DNA of 44,729 bases, taken from assembly GCA_902599655.1 (NCBI GenBank), contig CACKGC010000007.1:1-44729 (forward strand). Reading direction: 5' to 3'. Made by a program: the position numbers and the translations under genes. Below are positions 1-8,500 of this stretch, in pieces (position 1 is the stretch's first letter; the number at the start of each line of letters is the position of its first letter). The DNA is from an uncultured Fidelibacterota bacterium. GTDB lineage: Bacteria > Fidelibacterota > Marinisomatia > Marinisomatales > Marinisomataceae. The notes beneath the pieces were generated by a model, which saw nothing but the letters and a program-made list of their open reading frames with translations, was not told the origin of the DNA and did no database searches.

Positions 1-2
1 CT

Positions 3-1076
3 CATGAATTAGTTTTTGATTATCATCAAGATGATGTGTATTGGTGTACTGCTGATATTGGTTGGATTACAGGTCATTCTTATATCGTTTATGGACCATT
101 ATCCAATGCAGTAACTCAAGTTATCTTTGAAGGAGTTCCAAATTATCCAGACTTTGGAAGATTTTGGCAAATTGTCGAACAGCACAAAGTAAATGTGTTT
201 TATACGGCTCCAACCGCACTTCGTGCATTAATGAAAGAAGGGGATGATTGGGTAACAAAATATGATTTATCTAGTTTAAAAGTGTTAGGAACCGTTGGTG
301 AGCCAATCAAATCTCCAGAATGGCATTGGTATTTTAATGTTATTGGAAATGAACAATGTCCTATAGTTGATACATGGTGGCAAACCGAAACAGGAGGAAT
401 TTTAATGTCTCCAATTCCTGGATGTGTTCCAACAAAACCAGGATCGGCCACATTACCATTACCAGGTATAATTCCAGCAATATTAGATGAAGAAGGAAAT
501 GAGATAATAGAACGAAACACTACTGGTTATTTAGTTATGACCCAATCTTGGCCTGGACAAATGAGAACGGTGTATGGCGATCATCAACGATTCATAGATA
601 CGTATTTTTCACAAGCACCTGGAAATTATTTTACAGGTGATGGCGCTTATATTGATGATGATGGATATTTTTGGATTACTGGAAGAGTAGACGATGTATT
701 AAATGTTTCTGGGCATAGAATTGGTACAGCAGAAGTGGAGGGAGCTATTGGTGCTGCAAGCGGTGTTGCAGAAGCTGCTGTGATCGGATATACCCATGAA
801 ATTAAAGGAGAGGGTATTTATGCTTTTGTTACATTGATGACAGGAGTTGAATCATCGGAAGAAATCAAAAAAGATATTTTAGATACAGTCACCAAAATTA
901 TTGGTCCTCATGCAAAGCCTAGTGTTATTCAATTTTGTGCAGGACTTCCCAAAACACGTTCTGGAAAAATTATGAGAAGAATTCTAAAGAAAATCGCCCA
1001 AAACGAAACAGACGATTTGGGCGATACTTCTACACTTGCCGATCCAAGCGTAATTGATAGTTTATTAAAAAAGTAG
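3..1076 (+). CDS. acs: Acetyl-CoA synthetase, C-terminal part (5' end outside window)
   Basis: AMP-forming acetate--CoA ligase: activates acetate through acetyl-AMP to acetyl-CoA in the cytoplasm. The reading frame is open from base 3, so the gene begins upstream; about 357 of roughly 650 residues are present. Visible family motifs are [17 protein letters not shown] at the left edge, WWQTETGG (bases 375-398), the hinge and A8 region around [21 protein letters not shown], and PKTRSGK near the C-terminus, whose lysine (codon 966-968) is the residue that is acetylated in characterised Acs enzymes. The stop codon lies two bases from the stop of the convergent gene on the other strand, with no terminator hairpin seen between them. 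Identification is secure because the motif order and spacing match Acs rather than propionyl- or fatty-acyl ligases, although a propionyl-CoA synthetase cannot be fully excluded without the N-terminal half. Confidence 0.95.
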   Translation, partial: HELVFDYHQDDVYWCTADIGWITGHSYIVYGPLSNAVTQVIFEGVPNYPDFGRFWQIVEQHKVNVFYTAPTALRALMKEGDDWVTKYDLSSLKVLGTVGEPIKSPEWHWYFNVIGNEQCPIVDTWWQTETGGILMSPIPGCVPTKPGSATLPLPGIIPAILDEEGNEIIERNTTGYLVMTQSWPGQMRTVYGDHQRFIDTYFSQAPGNYFTGDGAYIDDDGYFWITGRVDDVLNVSGHRIGTAEVEGAIGAASGVAEAAVIGYTHEIKGEGIYAFVTLMTGVESSEEIKKDILDTVTKIIGPHAKPSVIQFCAGLPKTRSGKIMRRILKKIAQNETDDLGDTSTLADPSVIDSLLKK

Positions 1077-1078
1077 AC

Positions 1079-1525
1079 TTACTCTTTATCCTTACAATCT
1101 TCACACATGGTTTTCTTTTCCTTACAATCTTCACACATGTATGTATCTTTTTTCATCATTCTTTTTTTCATCATCATTTTCTTCCCTTTTTGCGGAGTCC
1201 AAGACGATTTATTCTTTAATCTAAATGATTTGTATTCGTCAGCTGAAAGCTCTTTTCCGTTCACAGTTACTTTCATTTTCTCTTCACCATCAATGATTTC
1301 TTTCTCGATTCTGACATCCATTTGTTCTTGATCTTCAAGATCAATAATTTCATCAAAATCAACTTTACCTAGGCCTTCCATAACAATCATTTTTTCACCT
1401 TGAAGTGGAAAATCTCCTTCAAATTGAGCTAATGGTCTATTTTCAATAGATTTATTAAAAAGAAAAGCAAACACTAATAGTGCACTAAACTTAAATATTA
1501 CATCTAATGTTTCTTTTTGAGTCAT
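1079..1525 (-). CDS. Hypothetical membrane-anchored protein with CxxC-repeat tail
   Basis: I do not recognise a family for this 148-residue protein. It has an N-terminal hydrophobic segment (about residues 9-26), so it is probably anchored in the membrane or exported. An acidic middle follows, then a very basic Met/Lys stretch (KKMMMKKRMMKK), then two copies of MCEDCK separated by four residues, giving two CxxC pairs at the extreme C-terminus. Such pairs could bind metal or form disulfides; this is inference. The start is supported by AAGGAG just upstream. It lies 16 bases downstream of the small lipoprotein gene and is probably co-transcribed with it; both encode acidic segments and both may be exported. 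The C-terminal repeat is also a DNA repeat. Confidence 0.6.
   Translation of the reverse strand: MTQKETLDVIFKFSALLVFAFLFNKSIENRPLAQFEGDFPLQGEKMIVMEGLGKVDFDEIIDLEDQEQMDVRIEKEIIDGEEKMKVTVNGKELSADEYKSFRLKNKSSWTPQKGKKMMMKKRMMKKDTYMCEDCKEKKTMCEDCKDKE
1089..1139. repeat. Two direct copies of a 21-bp repeat, 30-bp period
   Basis: The same 21 bases occur at 1089-1109 and 1119-1139. They lie inside the 3' end of the leftward gene and encode the duplicated MCEDCK motif in frame. This looks like a recent in-frame duplication of a 30-bp unit. Confidence 0.85.
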
Positions 1526-1541
1526 ATCATATCTCCTTTAT

Positions 1542-1820
1542 CTATGAATCGTTTGAAATTCTAATGGTGACTTTATCATCATCATCATCTTCATCAATGT
1601 CTACAATAAATACTTCGTTACCTTCTACAATTCTATTTTTGATGGTTTCATATTCAGTTTCATTAATTATACCTTTATCAAATGCTTCTTGCAGATCAAT
1701 CAATTCTTGTCCAGTTGAAATATTTTTATTTAGATGTAGTTCAGCCTGGCCATTTGCCTCATTGAAAGAGCCGCATGATATAAGCACAGATACTGTAAGC
1801 AATAAAATAACTTTGTTCAT
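1542..1820 (-). CDS. Small lipoprotein with SHOCT-like segment
   Basis: A 92-residue protein with a signal peptide ending in the lipobox LISC (cysteine about residue 16), so a lipoprotein is expected. The segment LIDLQEAFDKGIINETEYE resembles the short SHOCT motif (Leu-x-x-Leu, Gly-Ile-Ile/Thr, Glu-Tyr/Phe) found at the ends of many bacterial membrane proteins; no function is established for it. The C-terminus has five consecutive aspartates (EDDDDDK), which could bind cations. AAAGGA precedes the start at a normal distance. It is followed after 16 bases by the CxxC-tailed protein gene, so the two probably form one transcript. The assignment as lipoprotein is secure, the SHOCT similarity is moderate. 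Confidence 0.65.
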   Translation of the reverse strand: MNKVILLLTVSVLISCGSFNEANGQAELHLNKNISTGQELIDLQEAFDKGIINETEYETIKNRIVEGNEVFIVDIDEDDDDDKVTIRISNDS

Positions 1821-1879
1821 AATTTTTCCTTTCTATGATATTTTATGGAGGATAATAAAAAATGTTCCCAAAGTAAATA

Positions 1880-2794
1880 CTATTTTTTAGCTAGACCTGG
1901 AAAAAAGATATTAGTCGATTTTTGATATGCTTTATAAGCAGGTCTTTTTTGTGCAGAATAGTATTCAGAAGGAATTGCACCAGTAAGATAAACTAGAGTG
2001 ACATACATAATTCTTGAAGTATATAACAAAGCAATTCCAATTAAAATCCATAACCAGTATATCTCTGAGTCGAGCAATGCAAAGTAAGAGGGAATAGAAG
2101 CAATAATTAAGCCATTCCATACCATCCATTCAGCAAAATAATTAGGATGTCTCGTATATTTCCACAGTCCAATATCACAAACCATATTTTTCTTATTTTG
2201 ACGTTTCATTTCCTTTAAAAATTTTAGTTTTTGATAGTCTGCTATGGTTTCAAATACTATTGAAAGAATAAAAATTGTAAATCCGATAATCTCAAGGGCC
2301 GATAATTGAGTTGAAGGTGATACCGAAATAAGAAATATTGGAATTGCTAGAAATGAAGCATTTGCAAGTCCTTGACTTAATGCTTCTACTTGCATTGCTA
2401 AACCTGTATTGGTTTTATTAGATTTTTCCCAACGTATTTTTTGAAATTCATAACGAGGAAATTCTTTTTTTAATAATCCCATGCTCCACATTTTTAATGC
2501 ACCTAATCCCATTCTGCTTCCAATTAATATGTAAGCAGTAATAATAAGAGTTTTTGAAAGAGTTATGGTATTGATTTGACAATAAGTGATCAGTCCAATT
2601 AGAGCAACTCCCCATGGCCAGCCAATATCAACATATGACATTCTTCCTGTTTTCCATATTGGAATGCATACCACAAAAAGAAATAACACTAATTGACCTA
2701 TACCATTAATTAGTGCGACAGATTGAAAATTATTTGAGTTAAATAGCAGTATCCAACAAGCTATAAATGGTATAAATGGTTTAAAATATTTCAT
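1880..2794 (-). CDS. DUF1295 / steroid 5-alpha-reductase-like membrane protein (copy 1)
   Basis: A 304-residue polytopic membrane protein of the DUF1295 family, related in fold to steroid 5-alpha reductases and isoprenylcysteine methyltransferases. The diagnostic C-terminal motif is KYTRHPNYFAEW (around residue 215), followed by two hydrophobic segments and a YxxYQ-type tail; the RHPNY motif forms part of the cofactor pocket in the superfamily. The substrate is unknown. The gene begins one base after the stop of the TIGR03643-family gene and is downstream of an acyl-CoA dehydrogenase and an SDR, so lipid or isoprenoid reduction is a reasonable inference. A second, divergent copy is encoded further right on the same strand (stop codon at 12060). 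Confidence 0.85.
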   Translation of the reverse strand: MKYFKPFIPFIACWILLFNSNNFQSVALINGIGQLVLFLFVVCIPIWKTGRMSYVDIGWPWGVALIGLITYCQINTITLSKTLIITAYILIGSRMGLGALKMWSMGLLKKEFPRYEFQKIRWEKSNKTNTGLAMQVEALSQGLANASFLAIPIFLISVSPSTQLSALEIIGFTIFILSIVFETIADYQKLKFLKEMKRQNKKNMVCDIGLWKYTRHPNYFAEWMVWNGLIIASIPSYFALLDSEIYWLWILIGIALLYTSRIMYVTLVYLTGAIPSEYYSAQKRPAYKAYQKSTNIFFPGLAKK

Positions 2795-3043
2795 TTATTT
2801 TTGATCTGGAGATTTAAATCTTATTGAATGAGAAGTAGAGCTATGCTTTGTTTTTCTTCCTTTAACTCTTTTTCTCCAAAGTTCGAAAGAACTTCTTTTA
2901 AGATGTGTTCTCATAATTTTTCGAACGCCATTTTCTTTTAGTCCAAATTGATATTCAATGGCTTCAAAGGGAGTACGATCTTCCCATGCCATTTCGATAA
3001 TTCTATCAATATCTTGAGGCTTAATATCCAAATCCACCACCAT
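2795..3043 (-). CDS. TIGR03643 / DUF2805 family small protein
   Basis: An 82-residue basic cytoplasmic protein. The core from DIDRIIEMAWEDRTPFEAI through YQFGLKENGVRKIMR to SFELWRKRV is the hallmark of the TIGR03643 (DUF2805) family, whose role is unknown. The C-terminal 20 residues are Ser/Lys-rich. The start used here overlaps the end of the upstream SDR by 23 bases; no clear ribosome-binding site is seen, and a GTG two codons later is an alternative, so translation is probably coupled. In other bacteria the family often accompanies DUF1295 or SDR genes, as here, but that statement is from memory. The helix-turn-helix-like pattern is suggestive only. Confidence 0.8.
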   Translation of the reverse strand: MVVDLDIKPQDIDRIIEMAWEDRTPFEAIEYQFGLKENGVRKIMRTHLKRSSFELWRKRVKGRKTKHSSTSHSIRFKSPDQK

Positions 3044-3857
3044 GACACATTAATATCTGTCCAGTGACATAGTTGGATTCAGGAATACAGAACATGTATA
3101 TTGCTCCAGCAGCTTCTTGAGGAGTTCCAGGTCTACCTAGAGGAATCATCGTCTTAGCTGATTGAAATACAGCAGAATTCACACCAACTTTGATTTTATT
3201 TCCTTCAATATCAATGAGGGATTCTTCTTTTTCAGCATCTGCATCAGTTAAGCGAGTTTTAATGAGTCCAAATCCTACAGCGTTGACGTTAACATTATAT
3301 CGACCCCACTCTTTTGCCATAGTTTTAGCCATTCCTACAACTCCAGCTTTTGCTGTAGCGTAATTTATTTGTCCAGCATTTCCAAACATACCAGATGTAG
3401 AAGAGATATTTACCACTTTTCTAAAATTGGTAATCCCATTTTCTTTTTCTTCTAAAAATAGTCTTTTAATATGAGGTTGTGCAGCTCTAAGAATTTTAAA
3501 TGGAGCAGTAAGGTGACATTCTAAAATTGCATCCCACTGTTTATCATCCATTTTTTGAATGACGTTATCCCAGGTGTACCCAGCATTATTTACAATAATA
3601 TCTATTCCGCCAAATGAGTCTAGAGCAGTATTAATAAATCGCTCTGCGAAGTCATCATCAGTAACGCTTCCATTACAAGCAACTGCTTTTCCTCCCATAT
3701 CCATGATATCAGATACAGTTTGATTGGCAGGATCTGCATCTAAATCATTTACGACAATATGAGCACCATCTTTGGCTAACATTAAAGCCAGCTCTCTTCC
3801 AATTCCTCTTCCAGAACCGGTAATTAGTGCTACTTTTCCTTTTAATTTTCTTTCCAT
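3021..3857 (-). CDS. SDR oxidoreductase, 3-oxoacyl reductase (FabG-like)
   Basis: A classical short-chain dehydrogenase/reductase of 278 residues. It shows the N-terminal nucleotide motif GSGRGIGREL, the NNAG motif, a catalytic serine in NISSTSG and the YATAK catalytic Tyr/Lys pair. An extra loop of roughly 30 residues before the C-terminal TGQ segment makes it longer than a standard FabG. NAD(P)-dependent reduction or oxidation of a 3-oxoacyl or 3-hydroxyacyl thioester is likely. The start, one base after the acyl-CoA dehydrogenase stop and preceded by an AGGA sequence, places it in the same operon, which supports a role in acyl-CoA oxidation. Exact chain length and carrier cannot be read from sequence. 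Confidence 0.88.
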   Translation of the reverse strand: MERKLKGKVALITGSGRGIGRELALMLAKDGAHIVVNDLDADPANQTVSDIMDMGGKAVACNGSVTDDDFAERFINTALDSFGGIDIIVNNAGYTWDNVIQKMDDKQWDAILECHLTAPFKILRAAQPHIKRLFLEEKENGITNFRKVVNISSTSGMFGNAGQINYATAKAGVVGMAKTMAKEWGRYNVNVNAVGFGLIKTRLTDADAEKEESLIDIEGNKIKVGVNSAVFQSAKTMIPLGRPGTPQEAAGAIYMFCIPESNYVTGQILMCHGGGFGY

Positions 3858-3858
3858 A

Positions 3859-5001
3859 TTAAAATCCTAACGATTTCCCAATGATCTCTTTCATGATCTC
3901 AGTGGTTCCACCATAAATTGTTTGTACTCTTGAGTTTAAGTAAGCTTTTGCAATTGGATATTCTTTAATATAGCCATACCCACCGTGTAATTGCAGACAT
4001 TGATCAACTATTTTTAGTTCCAGTTCAGTTAACCACCATTTTGCCATAGCAGCTTTTTCTGGAGTTAACTTTTTCTCGTTCAATTCAAAAACACATTGAT
4101 CATAAAAGGTTCTTCCAATCTCAGCTTCAGTAGTCATTTCCGCTAATTTGAATTTTGAGTTCTGGAAACTACCAATTTTTTGTCCAAACGCTTTACGGTC
4201 ATGGCAATATTGAATAGTTAAGTCTAATACAAATTCTATAACAGCAATAGCTCCTGCTGCAATTGATAGTCGTTCTTTTGGAAGACTTTCCATCATGTAA
4301 TAAAACCCTTTGCCTTCTTCTCCTAATAAATTTTCTTTAGGCACCTTTACATCTTTAAAGAAAAGTTCAGCAGTGTCTTGTCCGACTTGGCCGATTTTAT
4401 CGAGCTTATTACCTCTTTCAAACCCCTCCATACCTCTTTCTAAAATAATCAGGCTGATACCATGAGCTCCAGCTTTGGAATCTGTTTTACATGCAACAAT
4501 TACAAGATCAGCTAATAATCCATTAGTAATAAATGATTTACTTCCATTAACTAGAAAGTGATCTCCCATATCTTTCGCAAGAGTTTTAATGGCGGCTACA
4601 TCACTACCCCCACCAGGTTCTGTCATTGCTAAAGCACCAATGGTTTCTCCGCTACAAATTTTTGGGAGCCAACGTTTTTTTTGTTCTTCGGTTGTATGTC
4701 TTAATAGATAAGGCACTACAAGATCATTTTGAACTGAATGTCCAAATCCTGGATTTTCAGCTTTTACACTTTCTTCAATTAATATTGTGTTATAACGATA
4801 GTCATCTAAGCCCATACCTCCATATTCTTCTGGTACATCAATACCAAAAAAATTATTGGATCCTGCCTTGAGCCAAATATCTCTTGAAACCATTCCGTCT
4901 TTTTCCCATTGCTCATTGTTTGGTTTCATTTCTTTTTCAAAAAAAGCTTTAGCTGCATCTTGAAATATTAAATGTTCATCTGTCAAATTTTCTTTTTTCA
5001 T
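3859..5001 (-). CDS. Acyl-CoA dehydrogenase
   Basis: FAD-dependent acyl-CoA dehydrogenase of 380 residues, the usual family length. Motifs in order: the Met-Thr-Glu-Pro-Gly-Gly-Gly-Ser-Asp FAD/substrate signature (MTEPGGGSD), then FFKDVKVP, KERLSIAAGA, and the C-terminal LHGGYGY and QTIYGGTTEIMKE segments. In TTEI the glutamate is in the region where many family members carry the catalytic base. I use the ATG at 5001 because AAGGAAA lies just upstream; longer starts up to 5034 have no ribosome-binding site. It is first of a leftward operon with SDR, TIGR03643 and DUF1295 genes, divergent from the duplicated CPBP gene. Likely role: first dehydrogenation of fatty or branched acyl-CoA; the exact substrate is not determinable. 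Confidence 0.92.
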   Translation of the reverse strand: MKKENLTDEHLIFQDAAKAFFEKEMKPNNEQWEKDGMVSRDIWLKAGSNNFFGIDVPEEYGGMGLDDYRYNTILIEESVKAENPGFGHSVQNDLVVPYLLRHTTEEQKKRWLPKICSGETIGALAMTEPGGGSDVAAIKTLAKDMGDHFLVNGSKSFITNGLLADLVIVACKTDSKAGAHGISLIILERGMEGFERGNKLDKIGQVGQDTAELFFKDVKVPKENLLGEEGKGFYYMMESLPKERLSIAAGAIAVIEFVLDLTIQYCHDRKAFGQKIGSFQNSKFKLAEMTTEAEIGRTFYDQCVFELNEKKLTPEKAAMAKWWLTELELKIVDQCLQLHGGYGYIKEYPIAKAYLNSRVQTIYGGTTEIMKEIIGKSLGF

Positions 5002-5076
5002 ATAATTTCCTTTTTTAGTCATCAATTTTACCATTTTTTTTAATTTTTTGCTCTATTAGTTTTTGAAGGTAGTTCA

Positions 5077-5107
5077 TTGACATTTATATAAGTAAAGTGT
5101 ACTTTAC
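5077..5107 (+). promoter_or_regulatory. Putative promoter overlapped by a 7+2+7 palindrome
   Basis: TTGACA (5077-5082) is a perfect -35 sequence; 17 bases further is TACTTT (5100-5105), a weak -10. A perfect inverted repeat, GTAAAGT-GT-ACTTTAC (5092-5107), covers the spacer end and the -10, the usual place for a repressor operator. It sits between the leftward acyl-CoA dehydrogenase operon and the rightward CPBP operon and could control either. The cognate regulator is not in the window. Confidence 0.5.
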
Positions 5108-5133
5108 ATCTTAACAATTTTATGGGGAAATAA

Positions 5134-8100
5134 ATGATTAATAATAAAGGTCTTATAACAACACTTGCTTTAGCAGTTCTGTCCACGTTATATCTTGGAA
5201 GTGTGTGGAATGATTTTTTTGGTACATTGAGTGTAAATGTATCGATGGATCGTCAACAGGCAATTAAAGCTGCGACAGATGCTTCAAAGCAGTTTGACAT
5301 TCTGGATGATTCATTTGAGCAAGCATCTATATATAATTTTGACGATTCATTACGAAATTTTGTTGAGTTAAAACAGGGTGGTAAAGAGAAATTCCAAGAG
5401 ATAATCGATAATGATGTTTATTCACCATATAATTGGATGGTCCGTTCCTATAAAGAAGGTGAGATTGTTGAAGCGATGTTTCAATTTAAGCCTGATGGAA
5501 GTCCTAATGGGTATAGAATTAAAATTCCTGAGGATTATGACTCAGATAATCTTGATGAAGAAGACGCCTTAGCACTAGTTGAAGAGAACATTAATAATCA
5601 GTGGTCTGGGAATTTTAGTGATTACAAGCTTATAGAATCCTCTTTCAAGGAAATGCCAAATGGAAGAATAGATCACTCCTTTCTTTTTGAGCATAATCTT
5701 CAAGATATTGGCGAAGCAAAATATAGATTACGAGCAACAGTCTCAGGCTCAATAATAAACTCTGTAAGTCCTTTTGCTTTTGTGCCTGAATCATTTCAAA
5801 GAGAATTTGCAAACATAAGATCTGACAATGATACAATTGCAATATTTGCCAATTTTGCTTTCTTAGGGATTTACTTGTTGGGTATTGGTGTGACTTCACT
5901 GATAATTTTTTATAGAAATGGTTGGTTGAGGTGGAAAAAGTCTGTTTTAGCAGCTGCTTTTGTGGCTCTTTTTTCAAATGTACTCTTAAATCTTAATTTT
6001 TACCCTACGATTTGGATGGCCTATGATACAGCCTCTTCAAAATCTCAATTTTTAACAGAACAATTATTAGGAATGGTGGCCAATGGAATTCTCATGTTCT
6101 TTATCTTGGCTGCATCATTTATCACAGCAGAGTCATTGACAAGAAGAGCGTTTCCTAAACATATTCAAATTTGGAAGACATGGACTTCCAATGTTGCAAA
6201 CTCAAAACGTGTATTAAATGATACTATTTTTGCTTACTTAATTGTTCCAATTAAACTAGCTCTAGTAGGAGCATTTTATATCCTTATGGAAAGAAATTTC
6301 GGATTCTGGTCTCCAGCTTCATCATCGTTCGATCCTAATTATTTAGCATCTATATTCCCGTGGTATACGGGTTTAGCTATATCTTTACAAGCTGGTTTTT
6401 GGGAAGAAATGTTATTTAGAGCAGTTCCAATCGCTGCAGGAGTTTTAATAGGGCAAAGATATAATATGCGCTTTACAGGATTAATGGTTGCTATGATAGT
6501 CCAGGCATTAATATTTGGCGCTGGACATGCTAATTATCCTGCGCAGCCATCATATGCGAGGGTCGTTGAATTATTTTTACCATCAATTGTGGTTTATGGT
6601 ATGATTTATCTACGATTAGGAGTTGTATTTGGGGCTATTACTCACTATGTATATGATGTTGTATTATTTTCTTTACCAATTTGGTATTCTTCAGGATATA
6701 TGTTTGACAAGTTTATGACTGTTATTGGAGGATTAATTCCATTGCTTGTTATTTTATATTTTAGAATGAAACATCAGAAATGGTCTGATGTAGATTCTGC
6801 ATCATTAAATGAAGGTTTTGTACCTAATCCACCAAAGAAAAAAACTTCGGAAGAACAAGAAGTTATTAGTACAGTTCCAACTGATTCTAATGTTTTAAAC
6901 CCAAAAATTGTTGGGATAGCTCTGCTATTTGTTATTGGAATTTTCAGCACCTTTAAGCTGTCGAATGTAGAAGTTCCCGTTAACTCTCCGTCAATTGACA
7001 AAGAAGAGGCAATTTCAATAGCGAATCAATTCTTATCAGATAACAATATCACATTACCAGACGGATATAATGCCTATGCATTTGATGATAGTTCATATCC
7101 TGCATCTTCATTCATTTGGGAGGAGCTTGGGCAAGAGACGTATTCATCGCTACTTGGATCTTACGTTTTAGGACCTAGGTGGAAAGTGAGGTTTGCAAAA
7201 TTTGATGGCCCAGTAGAGTCACGCACAAGAGAAGTGATGGTATCCATGGATTTCGATGGAAATGTACTGAGATTTAATAATAGGTTTCCAGAAGAAGAAG
7301 CGGGTAAGCAGCTAAGCAGAGAAAAAGCACAGGTCCTTGCTGAAAATGCGTTATCTGAATACTTGGGTATGAATATATCTGCTGTCACTCTTACTAGTGC
7401 TCAGGAATCACAAAAGCCTAATAGGTTAGATTGGACATTCACTTTTACAGATAATAACGAGTTGGAGTATGAAGGTGCGAAGCTTCAAAATATTATCTCC
7501 ATATCAGGTGATCAGATATCTGGATTCACGAAGTTTGTTTTTGTTCCTGAAGAGTGGGCAAGAATGAAAAGAGATCGTGAGGGCTTATCAGGTATTATAG
7601 GCACTCTATTTACCGTTCCTGGTGCAATCTTTGTAATAGGATTGTTATTAATGAGGTCATTTAAGTTATTAATGGATCGAAAGATAAATATTAGAAAAGG
7701 TCTAATTTTTGGTTCATTTGCTATCTTTGGAATTCTTAGCGTCTTTAATGATTCATCATTCCTTAATACCATGCCCACAAATCAACCTATTGAAAATTTG
7801 ATGACTACATACTACATATCTTCTATAGGTGGTGCACTTATTGCTCTTGGATTGATTAATATATTATTGTTTGGAACGCTGAACAAACTTGTTCAACCAT
7901 CAATAAATAATATCAAAATGAAAGATGCAATTCTTGGAGGAGTAATTGTGGCATTAACTATGATTGCTTCATTAGTGTTAGCTGGTTCTTTTCAGTTAAA
8001 CTTAAATCCAAATTTTGCAAGTTTTAATCTTACTTCATATTATCCTATTTATGATACATTAAATGCATATACGTTTTTTGGACCTATTGCTTTTAATATT

Positions 8101-8481
8101 TTTCTTGCAGCTATGTTGTATGATATCACAAAAGGGTGGAGTAACGATATAAAAGGCAATCTGATTGCTTATATACTAGTTGTTGCAGTATTTACAAGCG
8201 ATATAGGGTTTCAATATGATATAGGTAGCTCTATAATGATTGCACTGCTTTATGGAGCCTTAATTTTTGCAATTTTTAAATTTATAATTAAGAACAACTA
8301 TGCAATGATCCCATTTTATACATTATTTATGAGATTTTATGATAGATTTGCTGCTTCTGATTTCGGCGCAGTGTCATCGTATTCAAATGAATTATTATTT
8401 CTGGGATTGTCATTAATTTTAGCATCTTTTGTAATGGTTTCTTTGACGAAGAAACTATTTAATATGAATGTAAAAGGATAA
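5134..8481 (+). CDS. CPBP (CAAX-like) intramembrane metalloprotease, tandemly duplicated
   Basis: A 1115-residue membrane protein. The first half carries all three CPBP/Abi motifs: EExxxR at 424-429 (EEMLFR), FxxxH at 461-465 (FGAGH) and HxxxD at 504-508 (HYVYD), expected to form a zinc glutamyl-protease-like site in the membrane. Before this is an exported domain (about 38-215) ending in FVPE (216-219) and several membrane helices. From about residue 621 the pattern repeats: an exported domain starting IDKEEAIS (compare MDRQQAIK at 38), FVPE at 803-806, then helices. The offset is 583-587 residues, so this is an internal duplication. In the second half the EExxxR region reads FFGPIAFN (about 981-988), so it lacks catalytic residues. 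Start ATG follows GGGGAAA-type sequence. Downstream SDR and PlsC genes follow at 19 and 6 bases. Target unknown. Confidence 0.85.
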   Translation: MINNKGLITTLALAVLSTLYLGSVWNDFFGTLSVNVSMDRQQAIKAATDASKQFDILDDSFEQASIYNFDDSLRNFVELKQGGKEKFQEIIDNDVYSPYNWMVRSYKEGEIVEAMFQFKPDGSPNGYRIKIPEDYDSDNLDEEDALALVEENINNQWSGNFSDYKLIESSFKEMPNGRIDHSFLFEHNLQDIGEAKYRLRATVSGSIINSVSPFAFVPESFQREFANIRSDNDTIAIFANFAFLGIYLLGIGVTSLIIFYRNGWLRWKKSVLAAAFVALFSNVLLNLNFYPTIWMAYDTASSKSQFLTEQLLGMVANGILMFFILAASFITAESLTRRAFPKHIQIWKTWTSNVANSKRVLNDTIFAYLIVPIKLALVGAFYILMERNFGFWSPASSSFDPNYLASIFPWYTGLAISLQAGFWEEMLFRAVPIAAGVLIGQRYNMRFTGLMVAMIVQALIFGAGHANYPAQPSYARVVELFLPSIVVYGMIYLRLGVVFGAITHYVYDVVLFSLPIWYSSGYMFDKFMTVIGGLIPLLVILYFRMKHQKWSDVDSASLNEGFVPNPPKKKTSEEQEVISTVPTDSNVLNPKIVGIALLFVIGIFSTFKLSNVEVPVNSPSIDKEEAISIANQFLSDNNITLPDGYNAYAFDDSSYPASSFIWEELGQETYSSLLGSYVLGPRWKVRFAKFDGPVESRTREVMVSMDFDGNVLRFNNRFPEEEAGKQLSREKAQVLAENALSEYLGMNISAVTLTSAQESQKPNRLDWTFTFTDNNELEYEGAKLQNIISISGDQISGFTKFVFVPEEWARMKRDREGLSGIIGTLFTVPGAIFVIGLLLMRSFKLLMDRKINIRKGLIFGSFAIFGILSVFNDSSFLNTMPTNQPIENLMTTYYISSIGGALIALGLINILLFGTLNKLVQPSINNIKMKDAILGGVIVALTMIASLVLAGSFQLNLNPNFASFNLTSYYPIYDTLNAYTFFGPIAFNIFLAAMLYDITKGWSNDIKGNLIAYILVVAVFTSDIGFQYDIGSSIMIALLYGALIFAIFKFIIKNNYAMIPFYTLFMRFYDRFAASDFGAVSSYSNELLFLGLSLILASFVMVSLTKKLFNMNVKG

Positions 8482-8500
8482 AATATATTATATTCCTTGA

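Noticed and set aside
1507-1890. Plus-strand open frame over the small lipoprotein gene
   Set aside because: Low-complexity Ser run is the complement of the aspartate codons; the opposite frame has a lipobox and ribosome-binding site.
5645-7778. Several minus-strand open frames within the CPBP gene
   Set aside because: Composition is shadow-like, no signals or motifs; the plus-strand frame is a recognised family.
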